DNA of 64,000 nt from Persicitalea sp038235275 (lineage in GTDB: Bacteria > Bacteroidota > Bacteroidia > Cytophagales > Spirosomataceae). A program made the translations under genes and the position numbers. This document shows positions 42,385 through 51,018 of this stretch, piece by piece. The stretch spans positions 16,559 through 80,558 of the forward strand of contig JBBSUC010000025.1 of NCBI GenBank assembly GCA_038235275.1, read 5' to 3'. Under the pieces are notes generated by a model. That model was not told the DNA's origin. It saw only the letters and a program-made list of their open reading frames with translations, and made no database searches. Positions within the stretch are counted from its first letter, which is position 1; every line of letters begins with the position of its first letter.

Positions 42385-42957
42385 ATGACCATGAAGACAT
42401 CAATCGATATTCAGCAACTACCCCAGACCATAGAAGAGTTTATGGCTTGGGAACCCAATGACGGCTATAAATACGAGTGGAACGATGGCGAAATCATCAG
42501 ATTTGAAAGCATGAAAAAGAAGCACCTTTTAATTCTTAGGACACTTGGCCGTTTGTTCGACAGCACAGAAGCTTACAAACAAGGGGGTGATCTATTACCT
42601 GAGCAGGATGTGTGGCTGACGGGCATTCAAATGCGCCGTCCAGATTTAGGGTACTTCAGCGGGGAGCAGATCAATAATAGTCTTTTGTCAGACGATGAAC
42701 CTATTCCTGCTTTTGCCATCGAAATTGTTTCCCCCACCGATGACGCTATCAGAGTCGAAGATAAATTAGTCGAGTACTTCAAATGTGGTGTACAGGTAGT
42801 GTGGCACGTGTATCCCGAAAACCAAGTCGTTTACGTCTACACCTCCCGCAAAAATGTCAAAATCTGCACGGAGGACGACATCTGTTCTGCTCAACCCATC
42901 TTGCCCGATTTTGAACTAAGCGTGAACGACCTTTTTGCCGGGCCACAATTGAGTTGA
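42385..42957 (+). CDS. Uma2 family (DUF820) putative restriction-endonuclease-fold protein
   Basis: 190 residues. PD-(D/E)xK-type fold: Asp87 in MRRPDLGYFSG and Glu113 in FAIEIVSPTDD are the predicted metal ligands. The VEDKLVEYFKCGVQVVWHVYPENQVVYVY segment after them is typical of the family. Function is unknown; members are scattered, often multicopy in cyanobacteria and Bacteroidota, and are only suspected to be nucleases. A single gene with its own promoter, between the RND terminator and a long gap. Start may be the ATG two codons in. Confidence 0.85.
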   Translation: MTMKTSIDIQQLPQTIEEFMAWEPNDGYKYEWNDGEIIRFESMKKKHLLILRTLGRLFDSTEAYKQGGDLLPEQDVWLTGIQMRRPDLGYFSGEQINNSLLSDDEPIPAFAIEIVSPTDDAIRVEDKLVEYFKCGVQVVWHVYPENQVVYVYTSRKNVKICTEDDICSAQPILPDFELSVNDLFAGPQLS

Positions 42958-43356
42958 AAAGCTTTTTGTAATTTTTAACTCCCAACTCTCAATCACCTGA
43001 CCAGGTCGTGTATCCGGAACATTTTCAAGTTGAAAAGGGACGCGGTGTTCCAGCATTTGTACGAACAGGCGGAGTCGGGTGTGGGGTTTGCCGCTTGAAC
43101 ATCGACCTGCTTTATGATTCAATAAATATCCTTGCAAGTTGCTGATAACAAAGAATTTATTTAGCTAAAATTTAATTCTTTTTCCTTCCTTTGCTGCAAC
43201 AACCCCAACTCATTTCGCGTAGTATAAAAAGTGCTCCGGCCTTTTAAAAAAAGATTTTCAGGAAGTCCAATTCGCTCCGTTAAACCCATCCCTTACCACC
43301 GCCGTCGAAGGCCAGATTTATAAAAATGACAGGTATGCGCACGTCCGTCGATTAAT
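42958..43356. other. Gene-free region upstream of the DUF1800 gene
   Basis: No credible gene on either strand. It opens with a low-complexity TTTTAACTCCCAACTCTCAATC stretch and is AT-rich around 43140-43200, where the promoter of the DUF1800-DUF1501 pair may lie. No consensus -7 box was found. Confidence 0.4.
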
Positions 43357-43380
43357 ATTCACTCATTCACTCATTCTATC
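43357..43380. repeat. ATTCACTCATTCTATC-family repeat upstream of DUF1800 gene
   Basis: A 24-bp copy identical to the right-hand copy at 15940-15963. It ends 8 bp before the DUF1800 ATG, in the ribosome-binding region. Confidence 0.85.
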
Positions 43381-43388
43381 GTTAAAGA

Positions 43389-44939
43389 ATGGCCTGGACC
43401 CAGCAACGCACCCAACCCCTCGCCCCCGCCGAAATCGCCCACTTTCTGAGGCGGGCTTCCTTCGGGGCTTCGCCCGCGCAGTTGAAAGCGTACCAGGGCC
43501 GCACTGCTGCCGAGCTATTCGACGACCTGGCCAAGGCACCCGCCCCGCCACCACCTACTGACTCCGATGGCAAGACCTTCCACGACCTGGGCTGGGGCTA
43601 TCCCGAAACCGACCCGCAGAAGCGCAACCAACTCGATAACCAACGCCGACTGCAAGTCAAGAAATGGTGGCTGGGGTTAATGCTGGATCCGGCACGTGGC
43701 TTCGCCGAAAAAATTACGCTCTTCTGGCAGAATCACTTCGTCATCGAGTCGGATACGGTGCAGGATGTGCGCTTCCAGTACCGCTACCTCGAAACCATCC
43801 GGCGCAACGCGCTGGGCAACTTCCGCACTTTCGCGATCGACATCAGCCAGGACCCGGCGATGCTTCGTTACCTCAACGGTACCGAAAACACCAAGGACAA
43901 GCCCAACGAAAACTACGGCCGCGAACTGATGGAACTCTTCACGCTGGGGCGCGGCAACTACACCGAGTCCGACGTGAAGGAAGCCGCCCGGGTGCTGACG
44001 GGTTGGAAGGCAATCAACTACCGCAATGCCCTCACCGAGGTAATCCAGTCGCGGTTTTACGCAGGTCAGCACGATCAGGAGAAAAAGGTTTTTTCGGAAA
44101 ATTTCCAGAATAAAGCCATTGAGGGTCGCCCCGGAGACCAGGGCGGCGAACTGGAACTCGGCGACCTTTTGGACATGATTTTTGTCCACCCCGAGTCGGC
44201 GCGGTTCATCGTTCGCAAGCTGTATCGCTGGTACTTCACGGGCGAAATCAGCGACGAAGTCGAGAAAAACTTCATTGAGCCACTGGCCGTCGGCTTCCGC
44301 AAAGACCGCGAACTCAAGCCTCTCATCCGGCGGATGCTGACCAGCGACCACTTCTTCGATCCGGCCCTGCGCGGCGGCCAACTTCGCTCGCCGCTGGATT
44401 TCATCATGGGCAGTTTCGTGGCTTTTGGAATCACTTCGCCCTCACCCGAAAAAGATCGTAACAAGTACGACGCCCTCACCAACAACCTGCTGAACCGCTC
44501 CAAACTCATGGAAATGGAGGTGCTGGAACAGCCGACGGTTTTCGGCTGGCGTCCCTACTACGACACGGGTTATTACAAAATCTGGATTAGCGGCACCACG
44601 CTGGGCCTGCGCGGCGACTTTACGGATCTGCTTATAAAAGGCAATAGACAGTACGGCGTGCAGGTCGATACGCTAAAATGGGTCGCCTCCTTCGTCAGCG
44701 ACCCCGGCGACCCGCTGGTACTCGTCCGGGAAGTGTGGGGCCTGCTCATGGCCGTCGAGCCCACCCAGGCCCAACTCGACAACCTGATGGACGATGCCCT
44801 GCTCGACGGTATCCCGCGTTACGAGTGGGCCGAAATTTGGAATAAATACAAAGACAAGGGCCTGGAAGACGACGTGCGTAACCGCCTGAATCCTTTTGTA
44901 TTGTACGTGCTTCGTTTGGCGGAATATCAACTTTCTTAG
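43389..44939 (+). CDS. DUF1800 domain protein
   Basis: 516 residues. Family words are present from the start (PAEIAHFLRRASFGASPAQL) through WQNHFVIESD, NYGRELMELFTLG, REAARVLTGW-like KEAARVLTGWK, and the C-terminal block. No clear signal peptide at this start, although the family is thought to act outside the cytoplasm. The function is unknown. It is almost always encoded beside a DUF1501 gene, as here (15 bp downstream), and the pair is suspected to act on sulfated or other polymers. Confidence 0.93.
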   Translation: MAWTQQRTQPLAPAEIAHFLRRASFGASPAQLKAYQGRTAAELFDDLAKAPAPPPPTDSDGKTFHDLGWGYPETDPQKRNQLDNQRRLQVKKWWLGLMLDPARGFAEKITLFWQNHFVIESDTVQDVRFQYRYLETIRRNALGNFRTFAIDISQDPAMLRYLNGTENTKDKPNENYGRELMELFTLGRGNYTESDVKEAARVLTGWKAINYRNALTEVIQSRFYAGQHDQEKKVFSENFQNKAIEGRPGDQGGELELGDLLDMIFVHPESARFIVRKLYRWYFTGEISDEVEKNFIEPLAVGFRKDRELKPLIRRMLTSDHFFDPALRGGQLRSPLDFIMGSFVAFGITSPSPEKDRNKYDALTNNLLNRSKLMEMEVLEQPTVFGWRPYYDTGYYKIWISGTTLGLRGDFTDLLIKGNRQYGVQVDTLKWVASFVSDPGDPLVLVREVWGLLMAVEPTQAQLDNLMDDALLDGIPRYEWAEIWNKYKDKGLEDDVRNRLNPFVLYVLRLAEYQLS

Positions 44940-44954
44940 TCTCAACTGTCTACT

Positions 44955-46496
44955 ATGAAAAGACGCTCATTCCTAAAAACCTCGTCCCTCACCGCGCTAC
45001 TGCCCTGGACTTTGAACGGGCTGGGGGCGCGGGCCTTTGGGCAGGAGACTTCGGCTTTCCTGAATGCCCTCGGTACCACCGTTGACGCCAACGACCGCGT
45101 GCTGGTCGTGATTCAGCTCAATGGCGGCAACGACGGGCTTAATACCGTCATCCCGCTGGATCAGATGGGAACCTACCAGAAAATCAGGGCCAACATCGCC
45201 ATTAAGGAAACCGAAGTGCTGAAACTCCGCTACCACGAACAGGCTGGGCTGCACCCGTCGCTCAAAGGATTCCAGGATTTGTATAATGATGGTCGCCTGT
45301 CGATCGTCGAGAACGTGGGCTATGAGAATCCGAGCTTTTCGCACTTCCAGGCCAACGACATCTGGTTCAAGGGCGACAGTACACCTAACGATACCACCTC
45401 GGGCTGGCTGGGCCGTTACCTGGAAGAGCGCTTCGCGGGCTACCCCGAAGGCTACCCCAATAAACAAATGCCTGATCCACTGGCGATTCAAATCAGCGCG
45501 GTGGCTTCCACGGCCCTGCTCGGTCCTGGTCAGTCGGTGGCCCTGGCGATTCAGGACGTGGATACCTTCGCCCGACTCATCGGCGAAAAGCCCTCTGCAC
45601 CGCCTTCGCCCAACCTCAACGCCCTGGCCAGCGACTATGTGGATTTCGTCCGCAGCCAGCAGACGCTCTCGGTGGCCTACGCCGACCAACTCAAAAATGC
45701 CGCCAGCAAGGGCAACGACAGCGCCAACTATCCGCCCGGCAACCGCCTGGCCGATCAACTTAAACTCGTGGCCCGGCTCATCAAAGGGGGCTTGCGAACC
45801 AAGGTGTATTATGTGACGCTGGGTGGCTTCGATACCCACGCGAATCAGCTTATTTTGCACAACAACCTGCTCACGCAGTTGGCCGACGCTACCAAGGCTT
45901 TCCTGGACGATCTCAAAACCAACAAGCTCGACGACCGCGTGGTGGGTATGACTTTCTCGGAGTTTGGCCGCCGCGCCTACTCCAATGGCGGCGCGGGCAC
46001 CGATCACGGCTGGGCCTCGCCGCAGTTTGTGTTTGGCCACGGCATCAAGACCCAATTTATTGGCAAAAGTCCCGACCTTTCCAATTTGGTCAACAATAAC
46101 ATCAAAATAGAACACGATTTCCGGCAGGTATACGCCAGTCTGCTGCGCGACTGGTTCGAGGTGGACGAGGCCACCGTACGCCGCGTGTTGCTGGGCGGCA
46201 ATTACGAGGTGGTTCCCATTTTCCGCGAAACCGTCACCGCCGTGGAACCCACTTCTGAACTGGTCACGATTTATCCCAACCCCGCCACCACCGAAGCCCG
46301 GCTGGTGTGGCCGATGGGGGAGGAATTGAAAAACGTAGAGTTGGTGGATCTTTCGGGCCGGGTGCAGCCCGCCACTGCTCAACTGCTGAAAAGCAATGAA
46401 GTAATGCTGGATTTACGCCGCGTCCAGCGAACGCATTATGTCGTCAGATTAGAAACTACGCGTTCGGGGTACAGCCGTAAGCTATTAGTACAATAG
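44955..46496 (+). CDS. DUF1501 protein with Tat signal and T9SS sorting domain
   Basis: 513 residues. The twin-arginine signal KRRSFLK is followed by SLTALLPWTLNGLGARAFG. The DUF1501 core (sulfatase/alkaline-phosphatase-like) shows VLVVIQLNGGNDGLNTVIP, YVTLGGFDTHANQ and FSEFGRRAYSNGGAGTDHGW. From about residue 436 a type IX secretion (Por) C-terminal domain follows: VTIYPNPATTEARLVW ... GYSRKLLVQ. It therefore seems to be exported folded by Tat and then moved to the surface by T9SS. Second gene of the DUF1800-DUF1501 pair. Its TAG stop lies in the arm of a hairpin. Confidence 0.93.
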   Translation: MKRRSFLKTSSLTALLPWTLNGLGARAFGQETSAFLNALGTTVDANDRVLVVIQLNGGNDGLNTVIPLDQMGTYQKIRANIAIKETEVLKLRYHEQAGLHPSLKGFQDLYNDGRLSIVENVGYENPSFSHFQANDIWFKGDSTPNDTTSGWLGRYLEERFAGYPEGYPNKQMPDPLAIQISAVASTALLGPGQSVALAIQDVDTFARLIGEKPSAPPSPNLNALASDYVDFVRSQQTLSVAYADQLKNAASKGNDSANYPPGNRLADQLKLVARLIKGGLRTKVYYVTLGGFDTHANQLILHNNLLTQLADATKAFLDDLKTNKLDDRVVGMTFSEFGRRAYSNGGAGTDHGWASPQFVFGHGIKTQFIGKSPDLSNLVNNNIKIEHDFRQVYASLLRDWFEVDEATVRRVLLGGNYEVVPIFRETVTAVEPTSELVTIYPNPATTEARLVWPMGEELKNVELVDLSGRVQPATAQLLKSNEVMLDLRRVQRTHYVVRLETTRSGYSRKLLVQ

Positions 46497-46521
46497 GGGC
46501 GGACACACAGGTCCGCCCCTA
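46494..46521. terminator. Palindrome holding the stop codons of both convergent genes
   Basis: TAGGGGCGGAC (46494-46504) and GTCCGCCCCTA (46511-46521) pair perfectly (11 bp) around the 6-nt loop ACACAG. The first arm starts with the TAG of the DUF1501 gene. The complementary arm ends with the TAG of the GH92 gene. It can terminate both transcripts. The wording resembles palindromic repeats found dispersed in many genomes. Confidence 0.85.
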
Positions 46522-48822
46522 CAAGCTTGGCGGTAGGTCACCTTTTCCCGAACCCCACTTTTCATTTGGCGTTTTCCCCATCATTAAAACCAACTCTCCA
46601 CCCGCCGTCAGTTGCTCATGTGTGAGGTAAGTTTTCGTGAAAGCCTTACCGTTTAATTTAGCCGATTGGATATACGGCGCGTCAGGAGCGCTGTTTTTGG
46701 CAACAATCTTGAATGTCTTGCCATTGTCTAATTTAAGGGCTACTTCGGAAAGTGCCGGACTACCCAGTACGTAATAAGGTGTGCCGGGACAAACCGGGTA
46801 CAGGCCCGCCATGCTGAACACCAGCCAGGCTGACATCTGGCCACCGTCTTCGTTGCCACTCAGGCCATTGGGCGTAATGCCGTATTCCTCTTTGATGATT
46901 TTTCGGACCTGCTTTTGCGTTTTCCAGGGTTCGCTTGCGTAAGCGTAGAGGTAAGCAATCTGGTGATTGGGTTCATTGCCGTGCCAGTAGTAATTCTGCT
47001 GAAAAAGCGTGTCCAGCTTATCGACAAAAGCCTTGCGTCCGCCCACGTGCTGCATGAGTCCGGCTACGTCCTGCGGGACAAAAAATGTGTACTGCGCCGG
47101 GGAGCCTTCGGTAATAAAGGAGGCGCGGGTGGCAAACGGGTCGAAGTTGGCGCTCCAGCGGCCATCGGCGTGGCGGCCTCGGGCGTAACCCGTGCCGGGA
47201 TCGATGACGTTTTTGTAGTTCAAAGCCCGTTTTTTGAGTAGTGCCGCGTCCTGCGTATGGCCCAGCGACTGCGCCAAAGTCGACAGACAAAAATCGTCGT
47301 AGGCGTATTCCAGCGTCCGGGAGGTTTGCTCGCGCTTGTGAAAGGCCTGCCACACGCTGTCTTCCAGCGGCACGTAGCCGTATTTCAGGTAGCTCTCCAA
47401 CGCCCGGCGACCTTGTCCGGCGGCGTAGCTTGCGGGGTCGGTATTGGGTTCAAAGGCGTTTTTGCGCAAATATTTATACGCCTTTTCGACATCGAAACCA
47501 CGCACCCCCTTAGCGTAGGCATCGGCCATCGTGCTCAGCACGTGGTCGCCGACCATCGCGGCGGTGTAGCTGTTCCAAAGCGGAAAAATTGGCATCCAAC
47601 CGCCTTGCTCGGCTTTGGTCGTTAAGGACTGCATCATGTTGGCGACCTTCTTGGGTTCCAGCAGAATATGCAGCGGCATGGCCGAGCGGAAGGTGTCCCA
47701 GAGGCTGAAATCACAGTAGTAGTCCTGGCCGTCGGTTTGGCGGATAGGCGTCCCGCCCGCGAAGGACGGGTAGCTGCCGTCGGCATCCGAAAAAAGTCGG
47801 GGCGTGAGCTTGCTGCGGTAGAGGGCGCTATAAAAAAGCGTCTTGTCTTCCTGGGAACCCTGCGCGGTCATTTTGCCCAAAGCCTGATTCCAAATGGCTT
47901 CATTGGCTTGCCTTATTTTTTCGAAATCAAAATCAGAAATTTCGACTGCCAGGTTCTGCCGGGCCGCTTCCAGGCTGGTAAAGGAAGTACCCACGCGCAC
48001 GGTTACGGTCTGACTTTTCTTGCCAAAAGAAACGTAGGCACCCAGACTCTCGCCGCGTTGCTTGCTGCCGATAGCGGCGTTAGTATTCGCCTGAACGGCA
48101 TCATCGCGCCAGGTGCCGTACTGGTCGAAAGGCTTGTCGAACTGCACCACAAAATACCCGCTGAACCCAGCCGATTGACCCGAACCCTGATAAATGCGGT
48201 GGACTGGGTTGTAGCCCACGATTTCGCCTTTCTCGGGGAGAATTTCTACAAATCCCTCACCCTCGTCGCTGTTGGGTTCCAGCAGAATCGTGTGGTCGTC
48301 GCTGCTTTGGAAGCTGAACCGCAACAGGCCACAACGGGCCGTGGCGGTCATTTCGGCTTTGATTTTATGGTCGAGTAAGTCCACGGAGTAGTAAGCGGGC
48401 GTAGCCACTTCCTGGTTGTGGGTGAAACGCGAAGCCCGCTCTTGGGGGCGGGTTTTCAACTCGCCCGAAACCGCCATGATCGTGGCCGAGCCGTAATCCT
48501 GCACGCATCCACCGTTGAGCCAGTGCGTTCCCCGGAAGCCCTGGATTTTGGTGTCTTTAAAATAATAAGGAGATATACACTTGGTTTCGGTCGCCTGGGT
48601 TTGGGGCGTCCACTGCGTCATGGCGTAGGGCGTACCGACGGCGGGCATGGTTTGGCCTTTCAACTCACCGCCACTGGTGCTGTGCCGCTGGGCGCTACCC
48701 GCCGAGGCTGGTTCGGTGCCAATCAGCGTGTTGACGTAGGTGATGGGGGCGGGTTGGGCATAGGTTTTTATTTCAAAAAATAAAAAAATAAGCAGGAAAA
48801 GCGAAAAGGCGCGTGGTTGCAT
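46519..48822 (-). CDS. GH92 family alpha-1,2-mannosidase-like glycoside hydrolase
   Basis: 767 residues. A Sec signal (AFSLFLLIFLFFEIKTYAQ) and the N-terminal GH92 opening YVNTLIGTEPASAGS. The (alpha/alpha)6 catalytic domain shows FYSALYRSKLTPRLFSDADG, FSLWDTFRSAMPLHILLEP, HGNEPNHQIAYLYAYASEPWKTQ and the hallmark GLSGNEDGGQMSAWLVFSMAGLYPVCPG. GH92 enzymes are calcium-dependent exo-alpha-mannosidases that trim N-glycans or yeast mannan in the periplasm. Single gene; no susCD attached, although a susCD pair begins 2.2 kb away on the other strand. Confidence 0.95.
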   Translation of the reverse strand: MQPRAFSLFLLIFLFFEIKTYAQPAPITYVNTLIGTEPASAGSAQRHSTSGGELKGQTMPAVGTPYAMTQWTPQTQATETKCISPYYFKDTKIQGFRGTHWLNGGCVQDYGSATIMAVSGELKTRPQERASRFTHNQEVATPAYYSVDLLDHKIKAEMTATARCGLLRFSFQSSDDHTILLEPNSDEGEGFVEILPEKGEIVGYNPVHRIYQGSGQSAGFSGYFVVQFDKPFDQYGTWRDDAVQANTNAAIGSKQRGESLGAYVSFGKKSQTVTVRVGTSFTSLEAARQNLAVEISDFDFEKIRQANEAIWNQALGKMTAQGSQEDKTLFYSALYRSKLTPRLFSDADGSYPSFAGGTPIRQTDGQDYYCDFSLWDTFRSAMPLHILLEPKKVANMMQSLTTKAEQGGWMPIFPLWNSYTAAMVGDHVLSTMADAYAKGVRGFDVEKAYKYLRKNAFEPNTDPASYAAGQGRRALESYLKYGYVPLEDSVWQAFHKREQTSRTLEYAYDDFCLSTLAQSLGHTQDAALLKKRALNYKNVIDPGTGYARGRHADGRWSANFDPFATRASFITEGSPAQYTFFVPQDVAGLMQHVGGRKAFVDKLDTLFQQNYYWHGNEPNHQIAYLYAYASEPWKTQKQVRKIIKEEYGITPNGLSGNEDGGQMSAWLVFSMAGLYPVCPGTPYYVLGSPALSEVALKLDNGKTFKIVAKNSAPDAPYIQSAKLNGKAFTKTYLTHEQLTAGGELVLMMGKTPNEKWGSGKGDLPPSL

Positions 48823-48950
48823 TGGTAATGTTTTGTGAAAAAATCTAATTCCGTATCTTGTCTTCCCTCAAAAACATCTTCTGACCTGATTATACTTTTT
48901 CAAAAGAGAAAGAAGCTTTTTTCCCTATCCACTATTTACTATCCACTAAA

Positions 48951-49784
48951 ATGAACCTTCACGTAATCGATACCGGATTCTTCAAACTCGACGGCGGGGC
49001 TATGTTCGGCGTGGTACCGAAAGTACTTTGGCAAAAATACAATTCCGCAGATACCAGCAACCTTTGCACCTGGGCTATGCGCTGTCTGTTGATTGAGGAC
49101 GGCAACCGCCTAATCCTGATCGATACGGGCATGGGTGACAAACAGAGTGCGAAGTTTTTTAGCTACTACGTGCCGCACGGCGACGCCGCGCTGCTGAAAT
49201 CCATCCGCGAAGCGGGCTTCCAACCCGAAGACATTACGGACGTCCTGCTCACGCACCTGCACTTCGACCACGTGGGAGGAGCTGTGGTGCGAGATGGCGA
49301 AAAGCTTCGTACTACTTTCCCGAGCGCAACCTACTGGTCTGACGCCGATCACTGGGACTGGGCTTTGCACCCTAACCCGCGCGAAAAGGCTTCTTTTTTG
49401 GAAGAAAATATTTTACCCATTCAGGAATCAGGACAACTAAAGTTCGTCGAGGATAGGTCGCCTTTTCCTAACATCGACTTCATCAAAGTAGATGGTCACA
49501 CGGAGCAAATGATGTTGCCCGTCATCAATTACAAGGGCAGAGCACTCATCTACGCCGCTGACCTCATTCCCTCGTCGGCGCACATCTCGCTTCCCTGGGT
49601 CATGGCTTACGATGTACGACCTTTGCTTACCATGGAAGAAAAAGAGCGGGTCCTGAACCGGACCGTCGAAGAAGACGCCATCCTGATTTTTGAACACGAT
49701 CCCATCCACGAAGCGGCGGTTCTGGAAAAAACGGAAAAAGGTGTAAGGGTGAAGGAGCGGGGAAGGCTGGGTGATTTTGTTTAA
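48951..49784 (+). CDS. MBL-fold metallo-hydrolase
   Basis: 277 residues, no signal peptide. The zinc motif THLHFDHVGG (His102, His104, Asp106, His107) and a later VDGHTEQMM and LIYAADLIPSS pattern match the lactonase-like branch of the metallo-beta-lactamase fold. The substrate is unknown (acyl-homoserine-lactone lactonase-like, or general hydrolase). It is preceded by a low-complexity CTATTTACTATCCACTAAA stretch and followed by a palindrome that includes its stop codon. Confidence 0.9.
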   Translation: MNLHVIDTGFFKLDGGAMFGVVPKVLWQKYNSADTSNLCTWAMRCLLIEDGNRLILIDTGMGDKQSAKFFSYYVPHGDAALLKSIREAGFQPEDITDVLLTHLHFDHVGGAVVRDGEKLRTTFPSATYWSDADHWDWALHPNPREKASFLEENILPIQESGQLKFVEDRSPFPNIDFIKVDGHTEQMMLPVINYKGRALIYAADLIPSSAHISLPWVMAYDVRPLLTMEEKERVLNRTVEEDAILIFEHDPIHEAAVLEKTEKGVRVKERGRLGDFV

Positions 49785-49902
49785 TCGTGTAATTGTTGAA
49801 TTGTTTGGTGTTTGTTTGTTTAGGACGTTAATAACGATTGCAAGAATTTGCGCCGGGCGGGCGTTCCCGTTATACAATTCAACGATTACACAGTTAAACA
49901 AA
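49776..49902. repeat. GTGTAATTG-family long inverted repeat between MBL and patatin genes
   Basis: Arms of 29 bp (49776-49804 and 49874-49902) pair with 3-4 mismatches around a 69-nt interior. Words such as GTGTAATTGTTGAATTGT match the element at 35806-35913. The left arm contains the MBL stop codon and the right arm ends on the A of the patatin ATG, so the repeat exactly fills the intergenic space. Confidence 0.85.
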
Positions 49903-50663
49903 TGAAAACGGGTCTCGTACTTTCCGGCGGCGGCGCCAGGGGCATCTCGCACCTGGGTGCAGTGAAGGCGCTCAATGAGCGCGATATTTTTCCTGACATC
50001 ATTAGTGGCACCAGCGCCGGGGCCGTTACTGGCAGTTTGCTGGCCCACGGCTATACACCGGATGAAATCCTCGAAATGATTATCGATACTAGCTTTGTCC
50101 GTTACGTACGCCCTACCTTCGCGGGTAGCGGTCTGCTGCGGATGGATCGTTTGGAAGAGATTCTCAAAAAATACATTCCCGAAAACACCTTCGAATGTCT
50201 GAAAATACCGCTCATCGTGTCGGCGACCGATATTTTTGCGGGCGAGACCGTCTATTTCAAAGAAGGCGAACTGGCTCGTCCCGTCCTGGCGTCGAGCTGT
50301 CTGCCGGGCTTGTTTGCCCCAATGGAGTACCAGGGCCGGCATTTGGTGGATGGCGGCGTGCTGAGCAATATGCCCGTCGAGCCACTGGAAGGCGTAGCTG
50401 ATTACCTCATCGGTGTCCACTGTAATCCGTTCAAATTATTGCATCCGCCCCGCTCCACCCGTGAGGTGGTATACCGCAGTCTTATTCTGGCTGTTCACGC
50501 CAAGACTAAGGAGCGCTTCGAGAAGTGTAATCTGCTGCTCGAAGCTCCGCAGTTGGGTGATTACAGCGTGTACGACCTCCGCAAAGCCCGCGAACTCTTC
50601 GTGTTAGGCTATCGCCACGCCCGGCAGGTATTGGCGGAGACTCCAGCCTTGGCTTTGCCCTGA
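49902..50663 (+). CDS. Patatin-like phospholipase
   Basis: 253 residues from the ATG at 49902; an upstream in-frame start would translate the repeat. The catalytic dyad motifs are complete: oxyanion GGGARG at 9-14, nucleophile GTSAG with Ser38, and the Asp in VDGGVLSNMP (Asp150). No signal peptide, so a cytoplasmic or peripheral lipid acyl hydrolase. This minimal single-domain form resembles RssA-type patatins of Gram-negative bacteria. Confidence 0.93.
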   Translation: MKTGLVLSGGGARGISHLGAVKALNERDIFPDIISGTSAGAVTGSLLAHGYTPDEILEMIIDTSFVRYVRPTFAGSGLLRMDRLEEILKKYIPENTFECLKIPLIVSATDIFAGETVYFKEGELARPVLASSCLPGLFAPMEYQGRHLVDGGVLSNMPVEPLEGVADYLIGVHCNPFKLLHPPRSTREVVYRSLILAVHAKTKERFEKCNLLLEAPQLGDYSVYDLRKARELFVLGYRHARQVLAETPALALP

Positions 50664-50949
50664 TTTTATCCTTTGGCTTTCAACTGTTCCCGCCTATTTT
50701 CTCATAAAAATCTAAAACCGAGGTTTTGTATATTTCCAATAAAAAAACATGCGGCAAGCATACTGTCGTCTGGCCTGGTATTGCCTTTGTAAATGAAGAG
50801 AATGTTAAGAGAAACCTAGTCAACTGGGCCTAATCGGCGTTTATTGACAGTTTGTAACTACAAGAAGAGATACAGATTCCGAATAATGTTTTACAAAAAG
50901 GGTGCGTATATTTCATAATCTTTGGTATAATAAATTTAAGACGGAGTGT
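50664..50949. other. Gene-free region after the patatin gene
   Basis: No gene seen. A weak hairpin AAAAC-CGAG-GTTTT (50714-50727) may end the patatin transcript. The rest is AT-rich leader sequence up to the susC promoter. Confidence 0.4.
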
Positions 50950-50979
50950 TTGAATTGTGTTTTCGATTACTTACATTTG
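50950..50979 (+). promoter_or_regulatory. Consensus Bacteroidota promoter of susC
   Basis: TTG (50950-50952), a spacer of exactly 19 bp and TACATTTG (50972-50979). Both elements match the published Bacteroidota consensus TTG-N19-TAnnTTTG perfectly. The start would fall near 50986, giving a leader of about 33 nt before the ATG. Confidence 0.8.
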
Positions 50980-51018
50980 TATTAACGATTACCATTTTTA
51001 ACCTAAACTAATTAGTAA

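Noticed and set aside
42385..42957. Toxin-antitoxin or restriction system around the Uma2 gene
   Set aside because: No partner gene, methyltransferase or antitoxin-like frame next to it.
44997..46382. 461-codon open frame on the minus strand opposite the DUF1501 gene
   Set aside because: It mirrors the codon structure of a clear DUF1501/T9SS gene, has no recognisable domain and no gene-like neighbours; a GC-driven shadow.
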